A stretch of 64,000 nt of DNA, from positions 43,437 through 107,436 of the forward strand of contig BPGW01000009.1 of assembly GCA_026003235.1 (NCBI GenBank). The letters run 5' to 3'. A model generated the notes under the pieces. That model searched no databases and was not told the origin of the DNA. It worked only from the letters and a program-made list of their open reading frames with translations. This DNA comes from Bacteroidia bacterium. Lineage in GTDB: Bacteria > Bacteroidota > Bacteroidia > SpSt-205. The position numbers and the translations under genes are program-made. Of this stretch, positions 18,628 to 28,105 are shown one piece after another (the first letter of the stretch is position 1; every line of letters starts with the position of its first letter).

Positions 18628-21600
18628 ATGCGGTGGTGGATAGGGCTATGGGTTCTTCTGCTGTGGGGTCGGCATGGGGGCACCTTCGTGGAAAACAAAG
18701 GCCAGATTTTCGCCGAGGTGCGCTACGAAGTAGCGTGGGGCGCTCATCGGATTTATCTCACACCCGATGGGGTAGCGCTCCTGCTGGTGGATGAGACCCC
18801 CCTCAAGAAGGCCCACTTTGACCCATGGAACGACAAGCCCCTCCCTGTGCGAGCCCACTTTGTCCGCATCCGTTGGGTGGGGGCTGCCCCGACCGAACCC
18901 CAAGGCGAAGACCCCGACGAGACCCGCTACCATTTCTTTCAGGGGCCGTGGCGAGGCACCGACGCCCGAGGGTTCCGCCAAGTGTGGTACCGTAACCTCT
19001 ACCCAGGGGTGGACCTGTGCTTCCATCTGACCCGGGAAGGGCTCAAATGGGACTGGCATGTACAGGACGCGGCAGCCCTTAGGGCGATTCGCCTCCGCTA
19101 CGAAGGGGTCACCGTAGTCTACCACGGCGACTCGCTGAGGGTAGAAACCAGCATAGGTCCCTTTACAGAAAAGCTTCCTCGGGCCTACCTGAAGAAAACC
19201 CAAGCCCCTCTGCCGGTTCGCTACCGAGTGGAAGGTCCTGTGGTAAGCTACGAGCTTCTGAGCGAGCCGGCAGGGCCTTTTGTGATAGACCCTGTGGTGG
19301 TCTTTTCCACCTATTCGGGTTCGTACTCCGACAACTGGGGCTTCACAGCCACTTACGACCTGCAAGGAAACGCTTTTGCCGGGGGCAATGTAAACGACAA
19401 CCTCTGGAACTTCAACGCTGGGGGGATTTACTTTCCGGTGACTCCTGGGGTGGTGCAGGGCAGCTTTGGGGGCGGCGTGCCGTATGCCAGCAACCAGCCT
19501 ATTTTTTGGAGCACCGACATCGCGCTTTGGAAAACCAACCCCACAGGCACGGTCCGGCTATGGGCCACTTACCTGGGGGGCGCCAACAACGAACAGCCCC
19601 ACAGCCTGGTGACGGACCCGCAAGGCAACCTCTACCTCCTGGGCGCCACCCGTTCTACCAACTTTCCTACCACGCCCACGGCCTACCAGCCTACCTCCGG
19701 CGGCGGCATAGACATTGTCATAGCCTGCCTCAGCGCGAGTGGTAGCCAACTCTTAGGCAGCACCTACCTGGGCGGCTCCGGCGAAGACGGCCTCAATAGC
19801 CGCACTTATCCCCTCTACTACTTCTATGCCGACGACGGACGGGGAGAAATCTTCCTTGGCGACACCGCCTGTTACATCATTTCCACCAGCCGTTCGGCGG
19901 ACTTCCCCACCACCCCCAACGCCTACCAAACCGTGCGACAGGGGGGCATGGATGCCGTCTTGGTCAAGCTCTCGTTGGACCTGTCACAGGTGTATGCCAG
20001 CACGTACTTGGGGGGCAGTGGCGCCGACGCCGGATACGCCCTTCGGATAGGCTTCGGAGGGGTAGTGTACGCCGCCGGCGGAACCACCAGCTCAGACTTT
20101 CCTACCACACCACGCGCTTATCAAACCAGCTACCAAGGAGGGCGCGCCGATGGATGGCTCGCCATCCTCTCCCCCAACTTGGACCAGCTGCTGATTGGCA
20201 CCTATTGGGGAACCCCTGCCTACGACCAGGTGTTTATGATAGATTTGGACCGCCAAGGCTTTTTGTGGGGGGCGGGACACACCGAGAGTGCTGCGCTGGC
20301 ACCTACCCCCGGTGCTTATGGCGCTGCCGGCGGAAAGCATTTCGTCTTCTCCATGAACGACTCCCTCAGCCAAGTGACTCGCCTCGCCGTATGGGGAGGA
20401 CAAAGCCGCTCTACGCCCAACATCACCATTAGCGCGTTTGCGGCAGACCGCTGCGGCTATGTGTACACAGCGGGGTGGGGAGGGCTGGATATAGGCTCAG
20501 GACCTATTGGTTCTACTTTCGGGCTGCCTACTACCCCCAACGCCAACCAGGCCACCACCGATGGCGCCGACTTCTATGTGTTGGCGTTTGAGCCGGGGCT
20601 GACTGGCTTAGCGTACGCCTCATTCTGGGGCGGCCCGCAGGCACAAGAGCATGTAGACGGAGGGACCAGCCGCTTTGATAACCGCGGTATCATCTACCAG
20701 TCGGTATGTGGAGGATGCGGCGGCTTTTCAGACTTTCCCACCACACCGGGGGCCCTTTCTGCCACCAACAACAGCCCCAATTGCAACAACGCCCTCTTCA
20801 AGATTGACTTCCAACTTGCCGCGCCGGTAGTGGCTGCCTTGGCCCTTACGCCACCTGGCGGATGCGCCCCTTTCACGGCCACGGTGCAGAACCTCTCCCA
20901 GAATGGAACCGCCTTTTACTGGGACTTTGGGAACGGGCAAACTTCCACCCAAGCCAACCCAGGTCCCATTACCTACAGCACACCGGGCACCTACCTCATC
21001 ACCCTGGTCGCAGAAAACCCCTTTACCTGCAACGAGCGCGACACACTGCGCCGAGTAGTGAATGTGTATCCCCGACCGGTAGCTCGCTTCACCGTGCAGA
21101 AAAACTGCAACCTTGGCGCGCTCTTTACAGCTGAAGATGTCCTCGCTGGGGCCAGCTGCGCCTGGGACTACGGAGACGGGAGCCAAGCTACGGGGACCCA
21201 AGTTTTTCATACTTACGGAGCAGCGGGCACCTATACGGTTCAGCTTGTGGTGACAACCCCGCAAGGCTGCCGGGATACGCTGCGGCAGGCTATTTCAGTG
21301 AGCCCTCCTTCGGTAAGGGCAGGCTTTACCTGGAGGGGCGACACCTGCCAAGGGCGCTTCACTTTCCTCAACCAATCCCAGGATGCCAGCAGCTACGTGT
21401 GGATCTTCAGCTCAGGGGATACCCTCACCGAGGCCGAACCGGTCTATACCTTCCCCACCTCGGGCAGCTACACCGTTACGCTCATTGCTTACGATTCGGC
21501 AGGCTGTACAGATACGGTGCGCCAGACCGTGCCGGTTTCGCGGGTGGTGCGCGCCGCCTTTACACCCCATATAGATTACTGCAGCCTGACTGTACACCTG

Positions 21601-22527
21601 GTCAATCAATCCCAAGGAGCAGGATTTTACGAGTGGAATTGGGGCGATGGAGACACAAGCCGGGCTCCGAACCCTTCCCACACCTACGCTCAGCCAGGCA
21701 CTTACACGATAACCCTCATAGCCATAGCCCCCGATAGCTTGTGCAAAGACACCTTGGCTCAAACCATAACCCTGGATTTTCGTTCGGTGGCGCAGGCGCA
21801 GGTTCGGGCAGACCCTTGTCTGCAGGCGGCTATCCTGGTTTCTCAGAGCCTTTTCACCAACGAAGTAGCGTGGAACCTCCAGGGGCAAGTGTACCGAGGA
21901 GACACCGTAGTATGGCAAGCGCCGGGACCGGGTACCTACGCTTGGCAGCTTATTACCAATCCGGGTGGATTGCCTATTTGCCGAGATACCTTGACGGGCA
22001 GCGTTCTGATTCCTGAGCGGAAGGGCCTTGATTCGCTTCAGTGGGAGGCCGACCTGTGCGCCCGGCGCCTCCTCTTTCGGGTGCCCTGGCCTAAGGATCG
22101 GATCGTAAGCCTGGTAGCAGGAGGCTTTTCTTATCCAGCAGGAACCCAGGAAGTGGCCTTTCCCCTTGAGAGCGACCTCTTGTATCAGCTTCAAGTCCTG
22201 TACTTAGACAGCGAAGGCTGCCTGGACACGCTGGATTATCGTCTCCCCGGTGCGGAGGCGGTCAAACGGGCGCTTTTCATCCCCAACGCCTTCACCCCGA
22301 ATGGCGATGGGGTCAACGATGTATTTCGCATCACAGGCTCGGAAGCGTGCGTGCAGGAGCTGGCCATTTACGACCGGTGGGGTCGTGAGCTCTACCGCAC
22401 AAACACAGCCCCATTTGTATGGGACGGACGAATCAAAGGGGACGAAACCGCTGCCGAGGGGGCTTATGTGTATGTGATTCACTTTGCGGGCTTTGTTCGG
22501 GCGGGGACGGTGACGCTCCTGCGGTGA
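18628..22527 (+). CDS. Giant secreted protein: DUF7948, SBBP propeller, PKD domains, T9SS type B tail
   Basis: 1299 residues with a signal peptide (MRWWIGLWVLLLWG). Residues 15-230 match DUF7948 (FVENKGQ opening). About 230-720 hold SBBP beta-propeller repeats, seen as repeated TYLGGSGxD and DFPTTPxAYQ blocks. From about 730 to 1090 come four PKD domains, each with a W-x-FG-DG core and a GTYTxTLI strand. The last 80 residues (IPNAFTPNGDGVNDVF, YDRWGRELY, GAYVYVIHF) are the gliding-motility-type C-terminal domain that targets cargo to the type IX system and attaches it to the cell surface. It is likely an adhesin or surface matrix protein. A weak hairpin (GAGGC 22526-22530 with GCCTC 22541-22545) follows the gene. 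Confidence 0.92.
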   Translation: MRWWIGLWVLLLWGRHGGTFVENKGQIFAEVRYEVAWGAHRIYLTPDGVALLLVDETPLKKAHFDPWNDKPLPVRAHFVRIRWVGAAPTEPQGEDPDETRYHFFQGPWRGTDARGFRQVWYRNLYPGVDLCFHLTREGLKWDWHVQDAAALRAIRLRYEGVTVVYHGDSLRVETSIGPFTEKLPRAYLKKTQAPLPVRYRVEGPVVSYELLSEPAGPFVIDPVVVFSTYSGSYSDNWGFTATYDLQGNAFAGGNVNDNLWNFNAGGIYFPVTPGVVQGSFGGGVPYASNQPIFWSTDIALWKTNPTGTVRLWATYLGGANNEQPHSLVTDPQGNLYLLGATRSTNFPTTPTAYQPTSGGGIDIVIACLSASGSQLLGSTYLGGSGEDGLNSRTYPLYYFYADDGRGEIFLGDTACYIISTSRSADFPTTPNAYQTVRQGGMDAVLVKLSLDLSQVYASTYLGGSGADAGYALRIGFGGVVYAAGGTTSSDFPTTPRAYQTSYQGGRADGWLAILSPNLDQLLIGTYWGTPAYDQVFMIDLDRQGFLWGAGHTESAALAPTPGAYGAAGGKHFVFSMNDSLSQVTRLAVWGGQSRSTPNITISAFAADRCGYVYTAGWGGLDIGSGPIGSTFGLPTTPNANQATTDGADFYVLAFEPGLTGLAYASFWGGPQAQEHVDGGTSRFDNRGIIYQSVCGGCGGFSDFPTTPGALSATNNSPNCNNALFKIDFQLAAPVVAALALTPPGGCAPFTATVQNLSQNGTAFYWDFGNGQTSTQANPGPITYSTPGTYLITLVAENPFTCNERDTLRRVVNVYPRPVARFTVQKNCNLGALFTAEDVLAGASCAWDYGDGSQATGTQVFHTYGAAGTYTVQLVVTTPQGCRDTLRQAISVSPPSVRAGFTWRGDTCQGRFTFLNQSQDASSYVWIFSSGDTLTEAEPVYTFPTSGSYTVTLIAYDSAGCTDTVRQTVPVSRVVRAAFTPHIDYCSLTVHLVNQSQGAGFYEWNWGDGDTSRAPNPSHTYAQPGTYTITLIAIAPDSLCKDTLAQTITLDFRSVAQAQVRADPCLQAAILVSQSLFTNEVAWNLQGQVYRGDTVVWQAPGPGTYAWQLITNPGGLPICRDTLTGSVLIPERKGLDSLQWEADLCARRLLFRVPWPKDRIVSLVAGGFSYPAGTQEVAFPLESDLLYQLQVLYLDSEGCLDTLDYRLPGAEAVKRALFIPNAFTPNGDGVNDVFRITGSEACVQELAIYDRWGRELYRTNTAPFVWDGRIKGDETAAEGAYVYVIHFAGFVRAGTVTLLR

Positions 22528-22552
22528 GGCAACTTAGATAGCCTCTTATCCG

Positions 22553-22560
22553 TATATTTG
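22553..22560 (+). promoter_or_regulatory. -7 element TATATTTG of the S74-like operon
   Basis: Five nt upstream of the ATG at 22566; the next two genes have no such element, which supports one three-gene transcript. Confidence 0.7.
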
Positions 22561-22565
22561 TTGGT

Positions 22566-23279
22566 ATGAAAAAGGTCTACTTTCTCCTAATAGGACCCTG
22601 GTTAGGGTTTGCGCAGGTTGTCGGAATTGGAACTGTAAACCCTATTTGGCATCTCACTGTAGAAGTACCCTCCTCTACCGCCAGCAGCTCACCTGCAAAC
22701 GCTGGCATCGGGGTCACAGGCTACATGCCAGCAGGGGATAATACACAAGGTATTATCGCCCTTCACTGGAATAACGCTTCAACCGGATACACTTGGCGGC
22801 TATGGCTGGCCGACCCAGATGGGGGCTTTGGTGTTTTACCCAATGGGCTGGAGCTCTGGGAGTATCCTCCTTCAGGCCCTTGCTGTCGCCCTCGCCTTCG
22901 CTTTTATGCTACACGGAATCTCCCATTCTCCTACTTGCCTGTTACCATTACAACTAACCACTGGGTAGAAGCCTATAACTTTATTAACATTTCTGACTCT
23001 ACTCAAAAGATCTATGAAGGTCCTCTTGCGTATGGGATTAGAGAAGTACTTCGGCTGCGTCCTGTCTATTACCGATGGCGCCATGCCCCCCCTACTTACC
23101 CTCCCCACATAGGCTTCCTCGCCCAAGAAGTAGAAGCTGTCCTACCAGAGGCCGTCTATACCCTGCCAGATAACACAAAAGCCATAGACTACGCTGCTCT
23201 TATCGCTGTGCTCCTACATTCTTACCAGCAGATCTCAAGTAAGGTTGAAAAAATAGAGCAAGAAATATCCATAAAATAG
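22566..23279 (+). CDS. S74-like (tail-spike chaperone) protein, copy 1
   Basis: 237 residues; signal peptide to about FAQV. The central part has the family motifs LADPDGGFGV, LELWEYP and CCRPRLRF. The C-terminal third resembles the S74 intramolecular chaperone domain, with RLRPVYYRW, HIGFLAQEVEAVLPEAV and IDYAALIAVL followed by a coiled-coil. The self-cleavage serine of S74 sits in SDERLK; here the site reads ISDSTQK, so the SD is present but the ERLK part is lost and cleavage is doubtful. S74 domains trimerise phage tail spikes and bacterial surface fibres. First gene of a three-gene cluster that leads with an own promoter. Confidence 0.85.
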   Translation: MKKVYFLLIGPWLGFAQVVGIGTVNPIWHLTVEVPSSTASSSPANAGIGVTGYMPAGDNTQGIIALHWNNASTGYTWRLWLADPDGGFGVLPNGLELWEYPPSGPCCRPRLRFYATRNLPFSYLPVTITTNHWVEAYNFINISDSTQKIYEGPLAYGIREVLRLRPVYYRWRHAPPTYPPHIGFLAQEVEAVLPEAVYTLPDNTKAIDYAALIAVLLHSYQQISSKVEKIEQEISIK

Positions 23280-23282
23280 TAT

Positions 23283-24041
23283 ATGGCCAGAACAGGAGTT
23301 GGCTTGCTGATAGTGGGGTGGGCTTTAGCCCAGCCGCGTGTAGGCATCGGTACTGCCTTTCCTACCTGTGACTTGGAGGTGCGAGTGCCTTACCCCCTCA
23401 CAGGCGCAACTATCCACACGTCAAGCGTAGCCGTAGCCTCCCTTATGCCTTCCGACGGACAACAGGCCCTTATTGGCTATCACCTTGTCAACCGGTCTCT
23501 GAACTATGCTTGGCGAATTTGGTACGCAGATCCAGATGGAGGATTCGGGGTAGGGGCACGGAACTTAGAGTTCTGGGAATACCCCGATCTCACAGGAAGC
23601 TCCACTTGCTGCCGCCCACGATTCCGCATAGCCAACACTTATGGAAACACATACCCTCCTGACCCTGTGGTTCTGAATGCCGATAACTCTTTTACCGCTT
23701 ATGGGTATACTACCATCTCTGATGAAAGGCTAAAAACCCATATTGTGCCGCTGAGGGAAGCTTCAGGAAACCTCTTAGCGTTGAGAGCAGTCCGCTTCCG
23801 TTGGAAGGATGAGCCTTCGGGGCCCATCAAACTGGGCTTTTTAGCCCAATCTGTACAAGCTGAGCTTCCCCTCGCTGTGCAGAACCCAACCGGCGAACCC
23901 ATAGGCATTCGGTATAACGCCCTCGTAGCTTATCTCACCAAAGCTGTGCAAGATCTTGCCAAAAAAGTGGAGGAGCTGGAACAGGCTCTTGACCAAATAG
24001 AGAAAGAAAATGCAAGGCTCCGCGAAGAAATTTCCAACTAA
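23283..24041 (+). CDS. S74-like protein, copy 2
   Basis: 252 residues, 3 nt after copy 1. Signal peptide MARTGVGLLIVGWALAQ, then GIGTAFPTCDLEV (copy 1: GIGTVNPIWHLTV), YADPDGGFGV, LEFWEYP, CCRPRFRI. The S74 cleavage motif is intact (ISDERLKTH), followed by LRAVRFRWKDE, LGFLAQSVQAELPLAV and a C-terminal coiled coil rich in E and K. It should self-assemble as a trimer. The copies are clearly homologous but diverged, so the tandem array is not recent. Confidence 0.87.
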   Translation: MARTGVGLLIVGWALAQPRVGIGTAFPTCDLEVRVPYPLTGATIHTSSVAVASLMPSDGQQALIGYHLVNRSLNYAWRIWYADPDGGFGVGARNLEFWEYPDLTGSSTCCRPRFRIANTYGNTYPPDPVVLNADNSFTAYGYTTISDERLKTHIVPLREASGNLLALRAVRFRWKDEPSGPIKLGFLAQSVQAELPLAVQNPTGEPIGIRYNALVAYLTKAVQDLAKKVEELEQALDQIEKENARLREEISN

Positions 24042-24048
24042 GTGGACT

Positions 24049-24798
24049 ATGCGCTGTACAATAGCAATAGGCTTGTTTGGCTTACATGCCCTTCTTGCGC
24101 AGAACAATGTAGGCATTAATACCCCTAACCCTGGGTGGACCTTGGAAGTTCTATCTATTTCCCCCACTGTACCCGCCAACGCAGGGCTGAGGGTTTCGTC
24201 GGTGATGCCGGCGGATGGTATAGCGAGTACCATAGCCTTTCACTTGGTTAATAGGCTTCTACCTTTTATGAAGTGGAGTTTATGGATGGCCGATCCGGAT
24301 GGAGGACATGGCGTATCACAAAACGACTGGGAAATATGGGAATATCCTGATGATGGAGGCTACTGTTGCAGACGTCGCTTTAGGGTACTTGCGAATGGCC
24401 CAACGAATCCTGCGTATATAAACGCTAATCAAGAGTTGGGTGCATTCGGTTTCTTGACTTACTCCGATGAGCGCTATAAGGAGGTTTTGGGGGCTGTAGA
24501 CGGGGGATTGGTGGCGGTGATGGCCCTACGGCCAGTGAGCTTCTACTGGAAAGACGATGCGACGCAGACGCAGGTGGGTTTCATCGCTCAAGAGGTGGAA
24601 CGGGTGATTCCAGAAGCCGTAAGGCTTACGACGGACTCCTTGAAGGGCATAGATTACGGTGCCATAGTGGCTACGCTGGTTAGGGCTATGCAAGAGCTGC
24701 ATGCGCGGGTGGAGGCGCTTGAGAAGAGGAAACAGGCCCTTATAGAAGAAAATCGCCGACTTCGGGCGGCTCTCGCTCAAAAGACAGCAGGACGCTAA
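24049..24798 (+). CDS. S74-like protein, copy 3
   Basis: 249 residues from the ATG at 24049, 7 nt after copy 2; an earlier in-frame ATG at 24010 would overlap copy 2 and precede the signal peptide (MRCTIAIGLFGLHALLAQ). Motifs: GINTPNPGWTLEV, MADPDGGHGV, WEIWEYP, CCRRRFRV, YSDERYKEV (near-intact cleavage site), LRPVSFYWKDD, VGFIAQEVERVIPEAV. It ends in a longer coiled coil with the LxExNxxLxxxL pattern. It is the last gene of the operon; a 139-bp gap without visible genes follows. Confidence 0.87.
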   Translation: MRCTIAIGLFGLHALLAQNNVGINTPNPGWTLEVLSISPTVPANAGLRVSSVMPADGIASTIAFHLVNRLLPFMKWSLWMADPDGGHGVSQNDWEIWEYPDDGGYCCRRRFRVLANGPTNPAYINANQELGAFGFLTYSDERYKEVLGAVDGGLVAVMALRPVSFYWKDDATQTQVGFIAQEVERVIPEAVRLTTDSLKGIDYGAIVATLVRAMQELHARVEALEKRKQALIEENRRLRAALAQKTAGR

Positions 24799-24937
24799 AA
24801 AGGCTTCACTGCGGCAAACGGCAAACCCCCACGCAAGATCCAATCAGTTTGTCCCATAAGGTATATTATGTTAGATTTTTAGGAGGACTAAGCCGAGCAG
24901 GCTTCCAGGGCTGCCTTATTCTGTTTTGAGGTGCAGG

Positions 24938-26569
24938 ATGGAGCGGTTCCTGGCGCTGTACCGGACGCTGGACCAGACCACCAGCCAACAAGCCCGCATA
25001 GCTGCCCTCACGGCCTACTTCCAAGCGGTGGAACCTGAAGAAGCCGCTTGGGCCACCTACTTGCTGCGGGGAGGGCACGCCCGCCGCTTTGTCTCCCCAC
25101 GCCGCCTGCGAGAATGGATAGCTGAGTACCTGAACCTCCCCCTCTCCCTCGTAGAGACCTCTTACCAGCATGTAGGCGACCTGGCTGAAACCTTAGCTCT
25201 CCTTTTGCCTAACCGAGGCCGTCCTTTTTCTGGCCACCTGCCGCCTCTACCGGTGCTTGCCGGGCAGGAGCTGCCCCGTTTAGCCAGCTTACCTGAAGCC
25301 GAACAGCGAGCCTGGCTGGAAAACCACTGGAGCCGCCTTAGCTTCTGGGAAGTCTACCTCCTCCACAAGCTGCTATTGGGCGGCTTTCGCGTGGGCGTAG
25401 CCGAAGGGCTCCTCCTACAAGCCCTGGCCCGGGCTCTAAACCTGCCCGAAACCCACCTCGCCAACCGCCTGCCCGCCGCCCTCAACCCCCCTAATTCCAC
25501 CTTTTACGACCAGCTGCGCCAAACCGCCACCACTTCTCTTGAGCCTTACGCTTTCTGCCTGGCCTATGGCATAGAAGAACTCGGCGAAAACTACCCCGAA
25601 AAGTTCGGAAAGCTTGCCGACTACCAAGTAGAGTGGAAGTGGGACGGGGTTCGGGTCCAGGTGGTGTGTCGGGCTGCAGGGGTAGCCTTATGGTCTCGGG
25701 GCGGGGTGGCCCTCACCCAGGGCTTTCCGGAGCTGGTGGATCTGTTTCGGGCGCTTCCCGCCGGCACCGTGATAGATGGTGAGCTACTGATTGTGCGGGA
25801 AGGGGAAATCCAGCCGTTTGCGGCGCTGCAACGGCGCCTCCTGCGCAAGAAGGTCACCCCTGCCCTGGTACGCGAGCTGCCCGCTACCGTTTTAGCGTAC
25901 GACCTCTTGGAGCTGGACGGACAAGACCTGCGAACCCTACCCCTGGTAGAACGGCAGGCCCGCTTAGAGGATTTGGCGACACGATACCCTTTTTTGCGGC
26001 TCTCCCCTATCCTTTCAGTGCAAGACTGGAAGGAAGTAGAACGGCTACGGTCAAATCCTCCTGCGGGTGCTGAAGGCCTTCTTCTCAAGCTGCGGACGGG
26101 GCTTTACCTGGCGGGCCGCCGCCGAGGCAACTGGTGGAAGCTCAAACGCTCCCCCTTCACCGTAGATGCGGTGCTGGTGTACGCTCAACGGGGGCATGGG
26201 CGCCGTTCGGGGTGGTTCTCTGACCTGACCTTCGCCCTCTGGAATGAGCAAGGGCAGCTGGTAACCTTCGCCAAAGCCTACTCCGGCCTCTCGGACGCCG
26301 AACTGCGCGAACTGACACGCTGGATTCGCACCCACGCCGCAGAAAAAATCGGCCCTATCGTCAAAGTACCCCCCGTGTGGGTTTTTACGGTGGCTTTTGA
26401 GGGGATTCAGCCTTCTGCTCGGCATAAATGCGGATACGCAGTCCGATTCCCGCGCATTGTGTGCTGGCGCCGCGATAAAAAGCCTGAAGAAGCCGATACC
26501 CTGCATCACCTTCGTCTGCTGGCTGGTTTCTCCCCCTTGCCCAGCTCCGGAAGCGCACCTCCTGAGTAA
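24938..26569 (+). CDS. ATP-dependent DNA ligase
   Basis: 543 residues. An N-terminal helical DNA-binding domain (1-200) precedes the adenylation domain, whose lysine is in EWKWDGVRVQ (motif I). Motifs follow in order: RGG (motif Ia region), IDGELL (motif III), YDLLELDG (IIIa), EGLLLKL (IV) and NWWKLKR (V). An OB-fold ends the protein. It joins nicks using ATP, while the replicative NAD+ ligase must lie elsewhere. In many bacteria this type sits with a ligase-associated exonuclease and helicase, but neither is here. The start ATG at 24938 is preferred to GTG-like upstream codons; the promoter is unclear, with CTGTTTTG at 24921-24928 only a weak fit. Confidence 0.93.
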   Translation: MERFLALYRTLDQTTSQQARIAALTAYFQAVEPEEAAWATYLLRGGHARRFVSPRRLREWIAEYLNLPLSLVETSYQHVGDLAETLALLLPNRGRPFSGHLPPLPVLAGQELPRLASLPEAEQRAWLENHWSRLSFWEVYLLHKLLLGGFRVGVAEGLLLQALARALNLPETHLANRLPAALNPPNSTFYDQLRQTATTSLEPYAFCLAYGIEELGENYPEKFGKLADYQVEWKWDGVRVQVVCRAAGVALWSRGGVALTQGFPELVDLFRALPAGTVIDGELLIVREGEIQPFAALQRRLLRKKVTPALVRELPATVLAYDLLELDGQDLRTLPLVERQARLEDLATRYPFLRLSPILSVQDWKEVERLRSNPPAGAEGLLLKLRTGLYLAGRRRGNWWKLKRSPFTVDAVLVYAQRGHGRRSGWFSDLTFALWNEQGQLVTFAKAYSGLSDAELRELTRWIRTHAAEKIGPIVKVPPVWVFTVAFEGIQPSARHKCGYAVRFPRIVCWRRDKKPEEADTLHHLRLLAGFSPLPSSGSAPPE

Positions 26570-26588
26570 AGAGGCGGCTTTTGTGTCG

Positions 26589-26596
26589 TAGGTTTG
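26589..26596 (+). promoter_or_regulatory. -7 element TAGGTTTG of lysS
   Basis: Six nt before the ATG at 26603; the CAGGGG between could double as a Shine-Dalgarno. Confidence 0.7.
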
Positions 26597-26602
26597 CAGG
26601 GG

Positions 26603-28105
26603 ATGGAACCGATTCGCTTGGAGAAGCTGGAGGAGCTTCGGGCGCTGGGGATAGACCCCTATCCTACGGAGCCTTTTGCCGTCAACACCACCGCTGCGGA
26701 GATACTGCGCTACTACCCCCAGCAGAAGCTGGACTACAAGGCGGTTCGGCTGGCGGGACGCCTCTGGCGCAAACGGCTCATGGGTAAGGCCTCCTTCGCT
26801 GTGCTGCGCGACGAAAGCGGCGACATCCAACTCTACTTCCAACGCGATTCCTTCGCCGACAAGCCCGACTTATACGATATCGTCTTCAAAAAGCTCTTAG
26901 ACCTGGGGGACGTGATCGGGGTGGAAGGCTTCGTCTTTACCACCAAGACCGGCGAGATCACGGTGCATGTAGAGCGATTCCGCCTCCTGGCTAAATGCCT
27001 GCATCCCCTCCCCATAGAGAAACAAACCGAAGAAAAAACCTACGCCGCCTTTACCGATCCGGAACTGCGGTATCGCCAGCGGTACGTAGATCTCATTGTG
27101 CATTTGGGAGTGCGAGAACTCTTTCGGCGGCGCACAGCTATCGTCCAAGCTATCCGAGATTTCTTCAACGAAAAGGGCTACTTGGAGGTAGAGACACCGA
27201 TTTTGCAGCCCGTGTATGGAGGAGCTTTTGCCAGGCCCTTTGTCACCCACTTACATGCGCTGGATATGCCCCTCTACCTGCGCATCGCCAACGAGCTGTA
27301 CCTCAAAAGGCTCATCGTAGGCGGCTTTACCGGAGTGTACGAGTTCTCCAAGGACTTCCGCAACGAAGGCATAGATCGCTTTCACAATCCGGAGTTCACG
27401 CAGGTGGAGCTGTATGTAGCGTATCAGGACTACTACTGGATGATGGAGCTGGTGGAGAAGCTTTTAGAGACGGTGGTTCAGCGGGTCACCGGCGGGCTGA
27501 CGGTCAAGTATGGCGAGCTGGAGCTGTCCTTTCAGGCGCCTTTTCGGCGGGTGCGCTATTACGAGGCGCTAACTGAGGTGGTGGGGCAGGATGTGCGAAC
27601 CCTCAGCGAGACGCAGCTGCTGGCCCTCCTCCATGAACGGGGCCTCCCCCTACCCGAGCCCCCCTACGAACGCATAGACCTCATCGCTCAGCTCTTTGAC
27701 AAGGTGGTAGAACCCACCTTTATCCAGCCTACGTTTGTGCTGGACTATCCGGTAGAGATAAGTCCTTTGGCGAAGCGACATCGGTCAGACCCTTCCGTCA
27801 CGGAGCGATTTGAGCTGATTGTGGCGGGCAAGGAGCTGGCTAATGCGTATTCTGAGCTGAATGACCCCCTGGATCAGCGTGCGCGGCTGGAACGGCAAGC
27901 AGCGCTACGAGCCGCCGGCGGCATGGAAGCTATGCCCTTGGACGAAGACTTTCTACGGGCCCTGGAATACGGCATGCCGCCTACCGCGGGGTTAGGATTA
28001 GGGATAGACCGCCTGACCATGCTTTTGTGCGATGCGCCAAGTATTCAGGAGGTGCTCTTCTTCCCTCTACTGCGGCCAGAGGGCAGCCCCTCTCCTACCC
28101 CTTAG
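26603..28105 (+). CDS. lysS: Lysine--tRNA ligase, class II
   Basis: 500 residues. An N-terminal OB-fold anticodon-binding domain (about 50-150) leads to a class II catalytic core. Motif 1 surrounds FNEKGYLEVETPILQP, motif 2 is FRNEGIDRFHNPEFTQVE, motif 3 is GLGLGIDRLTML near the C-terminus. The lysine pocket residues sit in ELIVAGKELANAYSELNDP. It charges tRNA-Lys. Its stop is adjacent, with no spacer, to the stop of the convergent DUF4249 gene. Confidence 0.97.
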   Translation: MEPIRLEKLEELRALGIDPYPTEPFAVNTTAAEILRYYPQQKLDYKAVRLAGRLWRKRLMGKASFAVLRDESGDIQLYFQRDSFADKPDLYDIVFKKLLDLGDVIGVEGFVFTTKTGEITVHVERFRLLAKCLHPLPIEKQTEEKTYAAFTDPELRYRQRYVDLIVHLGVRELFRRRTAIVQAIRDFFNEKGYLEVETPILQPVYGGAFARPFVTHLHALDMPLYLRIANELYLKRLIVGGFTGVYEFSKDFRNEGIDRFHNPEFTQVELYVAYQDYYWMMELVEKLLETVVQRVTGGLTVKYGELELSFQAPFRRVRYYEALTEVVGQDVRTLSETQLLALLHERGLPLPEPPYERIDLIAQLFDKVVEPTFIQPTFVLDYPVEISPLAKRHRSDPSVTERFELIVAGKELANAYSELNDPLDQRARLERQAALRAAGGMEAMPLDEDFLRALEYGMPPTAGLGLGIDRLTMLLCDAPSIQEVLFFPLLRPEGSPSPTP

